A DNA stretch of 64,000 nt from Gemmataceae bacterium. Lineage in GTDB: Bacteria > Planctomycetota > Planctomycetia > Gemmatales > Gemmataceae. Both the position numbers and the translations under genes were made by a program. The notes beneath the pieces were generated by a model that saw nothing but the letters and a program-made list of their open reading frames with translations, did no database searches and was not told where the DNA came from. This document shows positions 27,063 through 36,533 of this stretch, piece after piece (the first letter of the stretch is position 1; every line of letters begins with the position of its first letter). The DNA lies in the NCBI GenBank assembly GCA_028288765.1, contig JAQGHQ010000591.1, positions 20,721 through 84,720 on the forward strand, read 5' to 3'.

Positions 27063-27445
27063 CCGGACCGGGCCGCGGCGTGATGTTGTGCGACGACCTG
27101 ATCTTCTTCAGCCGGGTGGCCGCGACCGCCCGCGCCGCGGGGCTGGAGGTGAAGCAGGTCCGCTCGGCGGCGGCGCTCCTGGAAGCGGTGAAGCAAGACC
27201 CGCCCGGCGGGATAATCGTCGACCTGCACGCCGCCGGGCTCGACGTCCCGGCGCTGCTGGCGGGGTTGCGGACGGCATGCCCGGTGATGCCGCGGACCAT
27301 CGCCTTCGGGTCGCACGTCGAGGCCGAGACGTTGCGAGCGGCTCGCGCCGCCGGGGTCGACCGGGTGATGCCGCGGAGCCAGTTTGTGAAGGAGCTGGAA
27401 GCCGATCTGCGGGCCTGGCTGACGCCGGTGGGGGAGTTATCGTAA
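27059..27445 (+). CDS. Receiver-like domain protein lacking clear phosphoacceptor context
   Basis: A 128-residue protein that starts with GTG inside the previous stop codon (GTGA), so it is translationally coupled to the protease gene. An ATG 24 bases later is an alternative. The pattern CDDLIFFSRVAATARAAGLE, IIVDLHAAGLD, TIAFGSHVEAE and VDRVMPRSQFV follows the beta-alpha order of a receiver domain. The Asp of IIVDL is in the phosphoacceptor position, but the conserved Lys is replaced by Arg in MPRS. It may be an inactive or atypical receiver. Confidence 0.75.
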   Translation: MTGPGRGVMLCDDLIFFSRVAATARAAGLEVKQVRSAAALLEAVKQDPPGGIIVDLHAAGLDVPALLAGLRTACPVMPRTIAFGSHVEAETLRAARAAGVDRVMPRSQFVKELEADLRAWLTPVGELS

Positions 27446-27540
27446 GAACCCCTCCCCCGGCCCCTCCCCTGGGAAGGGAGGGGAGCAAGATCCGACTCCC
27501 CCTTCCTTCTCAGGGAAGGGGGTTGGGGGTTAGGTTCTTC

Positions 27541-27837
27541 CTACAGAAGCCCCTGATTGATGAGCGCCCGGAGCCCGAGGACGTGCTTGCACCGGCCCCA
27601 CCGGAGGAACCCGAGGCATTCACACGAGCTGTCCTGGGGGGTGTTGATGCGGACGTGGTAGACCGTCCCCATCCCCAGCCGGTGGACGGCGAACCCCCGG
27701 CCGCCGATCTCACACGGGAGTTCGCAGAGCGCGTAGAACTGTGCCCGGCCGGCGATGGTGATGCAGAACACCCCGATCCCGTCCGTCTCGGGCGACCGAA
27801 CGAGCCGGATCGTGCGGGCCGGGGCGGGCTCTGCCAT
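27541..27837 (-). CDS. SWIM zinc-finger mini-protein
   Basis: A 98-residue protein starting MAEPAPARTIRLVRSPETDG. The C-terminal part has the SWIM signature C-x-C-x8-C-x-H (CECLGFLRWGRCKH). SWIM motifs bind zinc and usually occur inside larger helicase, transposase or E3-like proteins. Here the motif forms nearly the whole protein, together with a small beta-rich N-terminal half. It is divergent from dapF. Confidence 0.85.
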   Translation of the reverse strand: MAEPAPARTIRLVRSPETDGIGVFCITIAGRAQFYALCELPCEIGGRGFAVHRLGMGTVYHVRINTPQDSSCECLGFLRWGRCKHVLGLRALINQGLL

Positions 27838-27922
27838 GCCGTCATTGTAGGTGACCTTCCCGCGCCCCGCCGAGTTGTTAGAATCGGTGCATTCTCCCTG
27901 CGCCTCAGCCGAGAGTGGCCCC

Positions 27923-28792
27923 ATGCGGTTCACCAAAATGCACGGGATCGGCAACGATTACGTGTACGTCGATTGCGTCCGCAACCCCCTCCCCGCCGAC
28001 CCGCCGGCCCTCAGCCGGGCGGTCAGCGACCGGCACTTCGGGATCGGGTCGGACGGGCTCATCCTGATCTGCACGAGCGAGAAGGCCGACGCCCGGATGC
28101 GGATGTTCAACGCCGACGGGTCCGAGTCCGAGATGTGCGGGAACGGGCTGCGGTGCGTGGCGAAGTTCGTGTACGACCACGGCATCGCCCGGAAGCCCCG
28201 GCTGGCGATCGAGACCGGCCGCGGGGTCCTCGGCGTCGACCTCGACGTGAAGCAGGACAAGGTGAGCCGGGTCCGGGTGAACATGGGCGAGCCGATCCTG
28301 AAGTCCGCCGACATCCCGACGACCCTGCCGGGCGACCCGCCGGTGAACGCCCCGCTGACCGTCGCCGGCACGCGGGTCGAGGTCACCTGTGTGTCGATGG
28401 GCAACCCGCACGCGGTGGTGTACCCCGGGGACGACTACTTCCACCCCGAGCCGCGAGACCTGGTCGCCGAACTCGGGCCGAAGATCGAGCACGCCCGCGA
28501 GTTCCCCCGGCGGGTGAACGCCCACTTCGTGAAGGTGCATTCCCCGGGCGAAGTGACGATGCGGACCTGGGAGCGCGGCAGCGGGATCACGCTCGCGTGC
28601 GGGACCGGGGCGTGTGCGGTGTGCGTGGCCGGGGTGCTCACCGGGCGGACCGGGCGGAAGATCCTCGCCCACCTGCCCGGCGGGGACCTGGAACTCGAAT
28701 GGTCCGCGGCCGACAACCACGTTTACATGGCTGGTCCGGCGACCGAGGTGTTTACGGGGGAATGGCCGGAATCAGTTAAAAGTGAAAAATGA
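27923..28792 (+). CDS. dapF: Diaminopimelate epimerase
   Basis: A 289-residue cytoplasmic enzyme that converts LL- to meso-diaminopimelate for lysine and peptidoglycan synthesis. The start MRFTKMHGIGNDYVYVDC is diagnostic. The first catalytic Cys is in SEMCGNGLRCVAKF, the second in LACGTGACAVC, and NPHAVV is present. The last residues, VKSEK, come from the GTGAAAA-type repeat arm that follows, so the natural C-terminus appears to have been extended by repeat DNA. Presence of dapF supports a peptidoglycan-capable planctomycete. Confidence 0.97.
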   Translation: MRFTKMHGIGNDYVYVDCVRNPLPADPPALSRAVSDRHFGIGSDGLILICTSEKADARMRMFNADGSESEMCGNGLRCVAKFVYDHGIARKPRLAIETGRGVLGVDLDVKQDKVSRVRVNMGEPILKSADIPTTLPGDPPVNAPLTVAGTRVEVTCVSMGNPHAVVYPGDDYFHPEPRDLVAELGPKIEHAREFPRRVNAHFVKVHSPGEVTMRTWERGSGITLACGTGACAVCVAGVLTGRTGRKILAHLPGGDLELEWSAADNHVYMAGPATEVFTGEWPESVKSEK

Positions 28793-28872
28793 AAAGTTCA
28801 AAGTGAAAATAGAGTAAACTAGTATTGTATTGTTTTTCACTTTGAACTTTTCATTTTTCACTTTTAACTGAT
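28771..28872. repeat. Perfect 39-bp inverted repeat of GTGAAAA type
   Basis: The arms begin ATCAGTTAAAAGTGAAAAAT and run for 39 bp without mismatch around a 24-base AT-rich loop. The left arm encodes the last codons of dapF. The stem could act as a terminator between dapF and the next gene on the same strand. The heptamer is the same as in the array inside SGNH-like gene A. Confidence 0.92.
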
Positions 28873-28887
28873 CGGGGAGGTCGTGAG

Positions 28888-29604
28888 ATGAAGATCCGCA
28901 ACCGCCACCTCGTCCGGGCGGCCGGCTGGCTCGGGGCCGGAATTGCCCGGGGCCTGGTCCGCAGCCTCCGCTGCCGGGATCACTTCCTCGGCCCCGACGT
29001 GGCCCGCGGGCGGCTCGCCCTGGCCCACAGATTCATCTACTCCATCTGGCACGAAAACATTCTCCTCCCCGCCGTCAGGTTCGGCGGCCCGGACCTGGCC
29101 GTCCTCATCAGCTCGCACGCCGACGGTCAGATCCTCGGGGGGTTGATCGCCTCGATGGGGATGGAGATGGTCGTCGGGTCCACCACCCGGGGCGGGGTGG
29201 AGGCGGTCCGTCGGCTCGTCCGGCCGGACACGTCGTGGCGGAACCTGGCGGTCACCCCCGACGGGCCGCGGGGGCCGCGGCGGGTCGTCCAGCAGGGGAT
29301 CATCTACATCGCCTCCCGGACCGGGATGAAGATCGTCCCCATCGGGGTCGGGTACGACCGGCCGTGGCGGCTCGGGAGCTGGGACCGGTTCGCGATCCCG
29401 AAGCCGTGCTCGCGGGCGCGGTTCGTGTTCGGCGTACCGGTCGGGGTGCCCGCGGGCCTCCGAACCGCCGGGCTCGAAGAGGACCGCGTCCGGATCCAGG
29501 CCGAGATGGACCGGGTCAACGCCCTCGCCGAAGCCTGGGCCGCCACCGGCAAGCTCGTGCTCCCCGCCGCCGGGACCGACAAGTCCCACAAGCTCGCCTC
29601 TTGA
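28888..29604 (+). CDS. DUF374 lysophospholipid acyltransferase-like protein
   Basis: A 238-residue membrane-associated protein starting MKIRNRHLVRAAGWLGAGIA. It carries the DUF374 blocks: SIWHENILLP, LISSHADGQIL and VTPDGPRGPRR. This family is related to LpxL-type acyltransferases, with His and Asp in the SSHADG block as the likely catalytic pair. A role in lipid A or envelope lipid acylation is inferred. It is separated from dapF by the repeat hairpin. Confidence 0.88.
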   Translation: MKIRNRHLVRAAGWLGAGIARGLVRSLRCRDHFLGPDVARGRLALAHRFIYSIWHENILLPAVRFGGPDLAVLISSHADGQILGGLIASMGMEMVVGSTTRGGVEAVRRLVRPDTSWRNLAVTPDGPRGPRRVVQQGIIYIASRTGMKIVPIGVGYDRPWRLGSWDRFAIPKPCSRARFVFGVPVGVPAGLRTAGLEEDRVRIQAEMDRVNALAEAWAATGKLVLPAAGTDKSHKLAS

Positions 29605-29730
29605 CCGTTCCCGTAAAACGAACTCGCCGCGGGCAGTCGTTCCCGGGTCGGTGGTTCCCGGGTCAGCTCGGCCCGTGGGACTTGGAACCGGTGAACCTGG
29701 AACGATCAGCTGTTTCTCCGGGGCGGGAGA

Positions 29731-31590
29731 GTGGGTGTAGGTGTGGGCACGGTCGATGATCGCGGGTACGTCATCCCGCCGCGGTTCTGGGCCTGGGCCG
29801 GGACCCGCCGGGCCGTCCGTGTCTTTCTCTGGCTGTTCGCCCTGGGGGTCGGCGCGCACCACCTCTGGCACGCCCGGAACTGGCTCGCCGACGGCCCCGA
29901 CACGCCGACCCACCGCCGCCGCCCGGACCCCGGCGGGCACGGCCATACGCAGATCGATTTCGGCGGGCAGTGGGTCATGGGCCGGATGCTCGTTCTCGGG
30001 CACGGCCGGGATCTGTACCACCGGCAACGCCAGTGGGAGGTCGTCCGGGAAGGGTACCCCGTCTCGGCGGAGACACCGGTCCAGCGGGAAGAAACGCTCG
30101 TCCCCAGGCACCTCCGTCAGCTCGCCCGGTCGGACGACGACGTCGGGCACGACGCCGATCGGCTGATGTCGTGGTTCATGGGGGCCGACCCACCCCAGCC
30201 CTGGAAGACGGTCGGCGGGGCCGCCGCCGCACCCCTCGCCGCCGGTCCGTTCGGCGGCCCGTTCGCCGCGGTCGCCCTGCACCAGGCCGCGGCCCAAAGC
30301 GTCACCTCGGACGTCGCCGCGGAGGTCAGCGCGCCGGCGGTCGGCGGGCCGCTCTACCCGCCGGTCCACGCCTTCTTCTACGCCCCGCTCGGCCTGTTCG
30401 ATCACCCGCACGACGCCTACGCCCTCTTCCAGGTGATCGCCGTCGGCCTGGCCTACGTCGCCGGGCTCGGCGTCAACGTCCTCACCCGCGGGCGGGTGTG
30501 GTGGTCGGTCGCCAGTGCCGGGGTCCTCCTGTACCCCGGCTGCCGGAGCGGTCTCGACCTCGGCCAGAACCCGACCCTTTCGCTCTGCATCGCCCTCTGG
30601 GGGTGGGTCCTGGCCGCCCGGGGCCGGGAGTGGGCCGGCGGGGCGGTGTGGGGGATCTTCGCGTTCAAGCCGGTGTGGGGGATGGCGTTCTTCCTCGTCC
30701 CGCTCCTGGCCGGCCGGTGGCGGGTCTGCCTGGCGATGGTCGGGACCGGGGCCGTGCTCGGCGCGCTCACCCTGCCGGTGGTCGGGGTGCAGACGTGGTT
30801 CGACTGGCTGGCGGTCGGGAAAGAAGCGGCCGGGGTGTACAACGAGAGCCTGAACTGGATCAACCTGAGCCGCGACCTGCAGGGCATCCCGCGCCGGTTC
30901 CTGCTCGATTTCACCCGGCCCGAAGCGGAGCGAGATACCCCGCAGGCCAGGGCCGTGGCGTGGGGCCTGTGGGGCGTAGTGTTCGGCACCACCGTGCTCG
31001 TGTACCGGGTCTGGGCGAACCGCCGCAAGCCGATCGGGTTGGGGGCGGGGTTCCTGTTCCTCGGCGCGTTCCTCACCTGCTACCGGTTCATGTACTACGA
31101 CGTGCTGCTCTCGCTGGTCGGGGTGGTCTGCCTGCTCGCCGAGCCGGGGCGGTTCTTCCGAACCCGTGTGTTCGGGGTCGACCTCACCCCCCAGGTGCCG
31201 ATGCCCGCCCGCTCCCTCGACCGGCCCGCAGCCGCGGCGGACCCGTTCGGCCCGAAGCTGGTCGGGTACGTCAGCTCCGTCCCGCTCACCCTCCTGGCCG
31301 GGCTCTACCTCGTCGAGAACGTGTTGACCGGGCTGGCCGTCGAGGCCACCGTCGGGGTGATCGGCTGGGGCCACCCCACGACCGCGGCCGACGGGGCGAC
31401 CGCGATGACGACCCCGCGGATGCACGCCGACACGTCGATCGCCTACCCGTGGGACACCGTCCTCGTGATCGCCCTCTGGGCGTGGTGCGGGCTACAGCTG
31501 ATCCTCCGGGGTGAGCGGTCCGAAGGACAACCAGATGACCCGGGCCGGGTCACTCCCGGGGAGCCCGCCGGAGGGCGACCGCCAGGATGA
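29731..31590 (+). CDS. GT87-type (DUF2029) polytopic glycosyltransferase
   Basis: A 619-residue integral membrane protein with many hydrophobic segments. It has an Asp in TQIDFGGQWVMGRML, GRDLYHRQRQ, LYPPVHAFFYAPLGLF and LGQNPTLSL, which are typical of DUF2029/GT87 proteins. These transfer mannose or other sugars from polyprenyl-phosphate donors on the outer side of the membrane. A charged insert of about 80 residues lies near residues 95-175. The 3' end overlaps the convergent nhaA gene by 41 bases. Confidence 0.88.
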   Translation: MGVGVGTVDDRGYVIPPRFWAWAGTRRAVRVFLWLFALGVGAHHLWHARNWLADGPDTPTHRRRPDPGGHGHTQIDFGGQWVMGRMLVLGHGRDLYHRQRQWEVVREGYPVSAETPVQREETLVPRHLRQLARSDDDVGHDADRLMSWFMGADPPQPWKTVGGAAAAPLAAGPFGGPFAAVALHQAAAQSVTSDVAAEVSAPAVGGPLYPPVHAFFYAPLGLFDHPHDAYALFQVIAVGLAYVAGLGVNVLTRGRVWWSVASAGVLLYPGCRSGLDLGQNPTLSLCIALWGWVLAARGREWAGGAVWGIFAFKPVWGMAFFLVPLLAGRWRVCLAMVGTGAVLGALTLPVVGVQTWFDWLAVGKEAAGVYNESLNWINLSRDLQGIPRRFLLDFTRPEAERDTPQARAVAWGLWGVVFGTTVLVYRVWANRRKPIGLGAGFLFLGAFLTCYRFMYYDVLLSLVGVVCLLAEPGRFFRTRVFGVDLTPQVPMPARSLDRPAAAADPFGPKLVGYVSSVPLTLLAGLYLVENVLTGLAVEATVGVIGWGHPTTAADGATAMTTPRMHADTSIAYPWDTVLVIALWAWCGLQLILRGERSEGQPDDPGRVTPGEPAGGRPPG

Positions 31591-32890
31591 CCACCCCGAC
31601 GGCGGCCCCGCAGACGGACCCCGTCAGGGTGCCGACCTTGCCGGCCGCGAGGTGTTCGGGGTCCAGCGCCAGGCCGGCGACGAACAGCGACATGGTGAAC
31701 CCGATCCCGGCCAGCGCCCCGCCCCCGACCATCATTCCCCACGTCACCCCGCGGGGCAGTTCGGCCAGTCCCAGCCGTACCGCCAGCCAGCTGGTCAGCA
31801 CGATCCCGACCGGCTTGCCCAGGAAGAGCCCGAGGGCGACCGCCACGGCCACCGGGTCGGTCAGGGCCGCGGGGGTGACCTCGACCCCGGCGTTCGCCAG
31901 GGCGAACAGCGGCATCACGACGAACCCGACCCACGGGTGGAGCTGGGTTTCGAGCCGGTCCAGCGGCGACACCGACTCCCGGGCGGCGAACGACAGGAGC
32001 CGGAGGTCTTCGGCCCCGACCTCGTCCGCCCCGTCGTCCCGCAGCCCGGCCGCCACGTCCGTCAGGGCGAGCCGGAGGGCGGCCCGACTGACCCAGGTGC
32101 CGGACGGGGTCAACAGCCCGAGCAGCACCCCGGCCACCGTCGGGTGAACCCCGGACTGATACACGGCCAGCCAGACCCCGACCCCGACCAGCACGTAGAC
32201 CCGGGTCGACCGGACCCCGAGCTCGGTCAGGATCGCCGCCAGGCACAACCCGCCGAGGGCCAGCAGGAGCATGAACGGGTGCAGCCCGGTCGAGTAGAAC
32301 ACCGCGATCACCAGGACCGCCCCGATGTCGTCGGCGATCGCGAGCGACAGGAGGAGGATCTTCAGCCCGAGGGGGACCCGCCGGCCGAGGAGGGTCAGGA
32401 CCCCGACCACGAACGCGATGTCCGTGGCCATCGGGATGCCCCATCCCCGGCCGCCGGGCTTCCCGGCAATGAGGGCGAGGTAGACCGCGGCCGGGGCGAG
32501 CATCCCGCCGACCGCCGCCACGACCGGCAGGACCGCCTTCCGCGGTTCCTGAAGCTCCCCGGCGACCAGTTCTCGTTTGATCTCCAGCCCGACCACGAAG
32601 AAAAAAACGGTCATCAACACGTCGTTGACGGCCAGGTGGCCGAGGTCGCCGGCCAGGGCGAACGGGCCGACCTGGAGGCGGAGCGGGGTGTGCCAGAAGG
32701 CGTGATACCACCCGGCCGCGGGGGAGTTCGCGAGGACCAGGGCGACGACGGTACAGGCGAGCAGCACCGCCCCGCTCGCCGACTCGATCCGGAGAAACCG
32801 GGCGAGCGGGCGGACGAGCCGGCGGACCGGGGGGTCGGGGAGCAGGCGGGCGAAAGCGGGCCTGGAGGCCGGAGACGGGGGGTGGGCCAT
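31550..32890 (-). CDS. nhaA: Na+/H+ antiporter NhaA
   Basis: A 446-residue inner membrane antiporter. Key blocks are FFFVVGLEIKRELV, PMATDIAFVVGVL and LLSLAIADDIGAVLVIA, the latter holding the paired aspartates of the ion site. VHPTVAGVLLG and GGGALAGIGFTMSLFVA follow. It exports sodium in exchange for protons and helps with pH and salt tolerance. The start at MAHPPSPASRP is chosen; an upstream in-frame ATG 42 bases away lacks support. It is the last gene of the RND gene cluster, about 60 bases after the RND1 stop. Confidence 0.95.
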   Translation of the reverse strand: MAHPPSPASRPAFARLLPDPPVRRLVRPLARFLRIESASGAVLLACTVVALVLANSPAAGWYHAFWHTPLRLQVGPFALAGDLGHLAVNDVLMTVFFFVVGLEIKRELVAGELQEPRKAVLPVVAAVGGMLAPAAVYLALIAGKPGGRGWGIPMATDIAFVVGVLTLLGRRVPLGLKILLLSLAIADDIGAVLVIAVFYSTGLHPFMLLLALGGLCLAAILTELGVRSTRVYVLVGVGVWLAVYQSGVHPTVAGVLLGLLTPSGTWVSRAALRLALTDVAAGLRDDGADEVGAEDLRLLSFAARESVSPLDRLETQLHPWVGFVVMPLFALANAGVEVTPAALTDPVAVAVALGLFLGKPVGIVLTSWLAVRLGLAELPRGVTWGMMVGGGALAGIGFTMSLFVAGLALDPEHLAAGKVGTLTGSVCGAAVGVVILAVALRRAPRE

Positions 32891-32950
32891 CCATCGTCCT
32901 TCGGGGCGGAGGCCGGTCGGACGTCCGGGCACGCGCGCCCCGGGCGGCGG

Positions 32951-35900
32951 TCACGCCGCCGGTTCGTCGGTCGCCCGGCGGGCCGTGTACAAGTCCTTCA
33001 CCCGTTGGATTGTAAGGAAAAAGACGGGGGTCAAGAAGATCCCGAACGCGGTCACCCCGACCATCCCGGCGAACACGGCGGTGCCGAGGGCGTGCCGCAT
33101 CTCGGCCCCGGCCCCCTCCGCCAGCACCAGGGGGACCACCCCGATGATGAACGCGACCGACGTCATCACGATCGGCCGGAGCCGGAGCGCGCACGCCTCC
33201 AGGGTGGCGGCCCGGGCGTCGGCCCCGGCCTCCCGCCGCTGCTTCGCGAATTCGACGATCAGGATCGCGTTCTTGCACGCCAGTCCGACGAGGACCACGA
33301 ACCCGATCTGGGTGAAGATGTTGATGTCCTGGCCGGCCGCCCGGACCCCGATCACCGCGCTCAACAGACACATCGGGACGACGAGGATCACCGCCAGCGG
33401 CAGCGCCCAGCTCTCGTACTGGGCGGCCAGCACCAGGAACACCAGCACCACCGACAGGATGAACGCCCGGGCGGCGGTGTCCTTGGTCTGAAGCTGGAGG
33501 AGGGCCAGCTCGGTCCACTCGGACCGCATGGTCGGGGGGACCTGCTCGGCCGCCGTCCGCTCCAGGGCGCCGATCGCCTGGCCGGAACTGACCCCGGGGG
33601 CCGGGGAGGTGTTCACCGCGACCGCCGGGTAGAGGTTGTACCGCTGGACCATGACCGGGCCCGTGGTCTCGGAGTTCTTCAGGAACTCCTTGATCGGGAC
33701 CATTTCCCCCCGGGTGGTCTTCACCTTCAGGCGCAACACGTCCGCGATCGACTGCCGGAACCGGGACTCCGCCTGGACGTTCACCTGCCACGTCCGCCCG
33801 AACTGGTTGAAGTCGTTCACGTACAGCGACCCGAGGTACACCTGGAGGGTGGTGATGATCTCGCCCACCGGGACCCCGCGGCTCTGGGCGGCCACCCGGT
33901 TGATGTCGAGGAACAACCACGGGGTGTCGGCCCGGAACCCGGTGAACGTATCCCGCAGCTCGGCCGTCTCGTTCGCGGTCGTGACCAGCTGCCGGCCGGC
34001 CTCCTCCAGGTCGGTGGCCCCGACCCCGCTCGGGTCCAGGACCACCATCTTGAACCCGCCGGCGGTCCCCAGCCCGTCCACCGGCGGGGCCCCGAACACG
34101 TTCACCGCCGCCCCGGGTACCCGGTCGTTGAACGTCTCCTGGAGACGGGCCGCGATCGCGTCCGCGTGCCGGTCCGGGGCCAGTCGGTCCGAGAACCGGT
34201 CGAGCATCACGTACAGGGTGCCGAAGTTCGGGGCGTTCGCCCCGAGCAGGACCGACTGGCCGGAGACGGTCAGGGTGTGGCTCACCCCCGGCATCTCCCG
34301 GGCGACCCCGTCGAGCTGCCGCATTACCCGGTTGGTCCGGTCGACCGAGGCGGCGTCCGGGAGCTGGACGTTCACGAGCAGGTAGCCTTTGTCCTGCTGG
34401 GGAATGAACCCGGTCGGGGTGGTGGTCATCGTGACGTACGTCAGGTACAGGAGCCCGCCGTACCCGAGCAGGACCAGCGGGCCCACCCGGAGGGTCACCC
34501 CGACGACCCGGATGTACCAGGCGGTGACCGCGTCGAACCCGACGTTGAACCCGGCGAACGTCCACCCCAGGGCCCGGTTCAGGACCACCCGGAGGAAGTA
34601 TCCGGCCGCCCCACCGGCCCCCCCCGCGACGGCCGGCACCAGCCACCCCGCGGCCGGGGCCAACCACCCCTGCCCCTGGGGCGGGAGAAGGGCCACCCAC
34701 CGGCCGACGTGCCCGGTCAGAAAGAAGTACGCCGCGGCGGCCCCGAGCAGCGGGAACACCACCCGCGGGAGCGGCTCCTTCTCCTCGCCGGCCGCCTTCG
34801 GCTTGAGGAGGAGGGCGCACAGGGCCGGGCTGAGGGTCAGGGAGTTGAACGTCGAGATCAGGGTGCTGACCGCGATCGTGACCGCGAACTGGCGGTAGAA
34901 CTGGCCGACGATCCCGCTGATGAACACACACGGGACGAACACCGCCGTGAGCACCAACCCGACCGCCACCACCGGCCCGGCCACCTCGTCCATCGCCTTG
35001 GCGGTCGCCAGCCGGGGGGACAGGCCCCCCTCGACGTGGTGCTGGACGGCCTCGACGACGACGATCGCGTCGTCGACCACGATCCCGACCGCGAGCACCA
35101 GCCCGAACAGGGTCAGGTTGTTGATCGAGTACCCGAGCACGATCATGGCGGCGAACGTCCCGACGATGGCGACCGGGACGGCGGCCAGGGGGATGATCGC
35201 GGCCCGCCACGACTGGAGGAAAACCAGCATCACCACCGCCACCAGGATGACCGCGTCGCGAAGGGTCTTGAACACCTCCTCGATCGACTCCTCGATGAAC
35301 GGCGTGGTGTCGTAGACGATGTCGTACTCCAGCCCATGCGGGAACCGCTGCTTGAGCTCCTCGACCCGCGCCTTCACCTTCCGGGCGGTTTCGAGCGCGT
35401 TCGACCCCGGGAGCTGGTACACGGACAGGGCCACCGACGGCCGCCCGTCGAGCGTACACGTCTGGTCGTAGGCGAGGGCCCCGAGTTCCGACCGGGACAC
35501 GTCCTTCACCCGGACCACCCGCCCGCTGTCGTCGGCCTTGAGGACCACGTCCGAGAACTGCTCGGGGATGGCCAGCCGGCCGAGGGTGTTGATCGTGTAC
35601 TGGAACGCCTGGCCGGTCGGGGCCGGGGGCTGGCCGACCTGGCCGGCCGGGACCTGGGCGTTCTGCTGTTCGATCGCGGTCACCACTTCGGCCCCGGCCA
35701 GCCCCCGGCTGGCCAGCTTCTCGGGGTCCAGCCAGAGCCGCATCGAGTAGTCCCGTTGGCCGAGGAAGGTGATGTCCCCGACCCCGGGCAGCCGGGCCAG
35801 TTCGTCCCGCAGGTAGATCGTCGCGTAGTTGCTCAGGTACAGGTTGTCCCGGGACCCGTCCGGGCTGTACAGGTTGATGATCATCAGCTGGCTCGGCGAC

Positions 35901-36295
35901 TTCTTCTTGACCGTCACCCCCCGCCGCTTGACCAGGTCCGGGAGGACGGGCTGGGCCAGGTTGACCCGGTTCTGGACCAGTACCTGGGCGACGTTCAGGT
36001 CCACCCCCGGCTTGAACGTGACGGTCAGGGTGTACGTCCCGTCGTTCGTACACTGGGAGGACATGTACATCATCTCCTCGACCCCGTTCACCTGCTGCTC
36101 GATCGGGGCGGCGACCGTGTCGGCCACGACCCGGGCGTTCGCCCCGGGGTAGACCGTGTACACCTCCACCGTCGGCGGGGTGATCTCCGGGTACTGCGCG
36201 ACCGGGAGGGAACTGACCCCCACCATCCCCGCCAGGGTGATGATGATGGACAGCACGGTCGCGAAGATCGGCCGGTCGATGAAGAAGTGGGTCAT
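32951..36295 (-). CDS. RND multidrug efflux inner membrane transporter 1 (HAE1/AcrB type)
   Basis: A 1114-residue pump starting MTHFFIDRPIFATVLSIIIT. The proton relay aspartates lie in VGIVVDDAIVVVEAVQ; GQFYRQFAVTIAVSTLIS and PIVMTSVAFIIGVVPL are conserved. Compared with typical 1040-1050 residue AcrB homologues, it has about 60 extra residues, mostly hydrophobic, in the central linker after LLLKPK (YFFLTGHVGRW.. and GGAAGYFL), probably extra membrane helices. It pumps drugs or hydrophobic compounds out of the periplasm. RND2 and an adaptor gene precede it; a repeat element separates it from RND2. Confidence 0.95.
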   Translation of the reverse strand: MTHFFIDRPIFATVLSIIITLAGMVGVSSLPVAQYPEITPPTVEVYTVYPGANARVVADTVAAPIEQQVNGVEEMMYMSSQCTNDGTYTLTVTFKPGVDLNVAQVLVQNRVNLAQPVLPDLVKRRGVTVKKKSPSQLMIINLYSPDGSRDNLYLSNYATIYLRDELARLPGVGDITFLGQRDYSMRLWLDPEKLASRGLAGAEVVTAIEQQNAQVPAGQVGQPPAPTGQAFQYTINTLGRLAIPEQFSDVVLKADDSGRVVRVKDVSRSELGALAYDQTCTLDGRPSVALSVYQLPGSNALETARKVKARVEELKQRFPHGLEYDIVYDTTPFIEESIEEVFKTLRDAVILVAVVMLVFLQSWRAAIIPLAAVPVAIVGTFAAMIVLGYSINNLTLFGLVLAVGIVVDDAIVVVEAVQHHVEGGLSPRLATAKAMDEVAGPVVAVGLVLTAVFVPCVFISGIVGQFYRQFAVTIAVSTLISTFNSLTLSPALCALLLKPKAAGEEKEPLPRVVFPLLGAAAAYFFLTGHVGRWVALLPPQGQGWLAPAAGWLVPAVAGGAGGAAGYFLRVVLNRALGWTFAGFNVGFDAVTAWYIRVVGVTLRVGPLVLLGYGGLLYLTYVTMTTTPTGFIPQQDKGYLLVNVQLPDAASVDRTNRVMRQLDGVAREMPGVSHTLTVSGQSVLLGANAPNFGTLYVMLDRFSDRLAPDRHADAIAARLQETFNDRVPGAAVNVFGAPPVDGLGTAGGFKMVVLDPSGVGATDLEEAGRQLVTTANETAELRDTFTGFRADTPWLFLDINRVAAQSRGVPVGEIITTLQVYLGSLYVNDFNQFGRTWQVNVQAESRFRQSIADVLRLKVKTTRGEMVPIKEFLKNSETTGPVMVQRYNLYPAVAVNTSPAPGVSSGQAIGALERTAAEQVPPTMRSEWTELALLQLQTKDTAARAFILSVVLVFLVLAAQYESWALPLAVILVVPMCLLSAVIGVRAAGQDINIFTQIGFVVLVGLACKNAILIVEFAKQRREAGADARAATLEACALRLRPIVMTSVAFIIGVVPLVLAEGAGAEMRHALGTAVFAGMVGVTAFGIFLTPVFFLTIQRVKDLYTARRATDEPAA

Positions 36296-36341
36296 GGAAA
36301 CCAGAGGTCAGAAGTCCGAGGACAGAAGTCAGAGGTCAGGT
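36296..36341. repeat. CAGAAGTC/CAGAGGTC short tandem repeat
   Basis: A run of near-repeats of CAGAGGT, CAGAAGT and similar units immediately upstream of RND1 and beside palindromic element copy 3. The same combination of short tandem repeat and palindromic core occurs at 6302-6545. Confidence 0.7.
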
Positions 36342-36490
36342 TTTCACCCCAACGGGGTGGGAGCACGTAGCCCGGGGCATCGCCCCGGGTGGGAGAGACG
36401 CGGTCGCGATTCGGTCGGACGCTGATGGGGCGGCGTCGCTCCGCCCGGGGCGATGCCCCGGGCTAATCGCTCTCAGCCCTTCAGGCTGAA
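36342..36490. repeat. Palindromic intergenic element, copy 3
   Basis: TTTCACCCCAACGGGGTGGG at one end, CAGCCCTTCAGGCTGAATA at the other, with inner arms GTAGCCCGGGGCATCGCCCC and its complement. Same design as the copies at 166, 6342 and 43621. It sits between two co-directional RND genes, in the position of an operon spacer. Confidence 0.88.
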
Positions 36491-36533
36491 TACCCCGGCC
36501 CCTTCAGGCTCAATACGCCGCCCGCTGCCCTCC

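Noticed and set aside
27059..27445. Part of the protease protein by programmed frameshift
   Set aside because: The overlap is a normal GTGA start-stop arrangement and no slippery sequence is seen.
31511..36370. 1619-codon plus-strand frame antisense to nhaA and RND1
   Set aside because: Same third-position GC effect; translation is low-complexity and no start signal exists.
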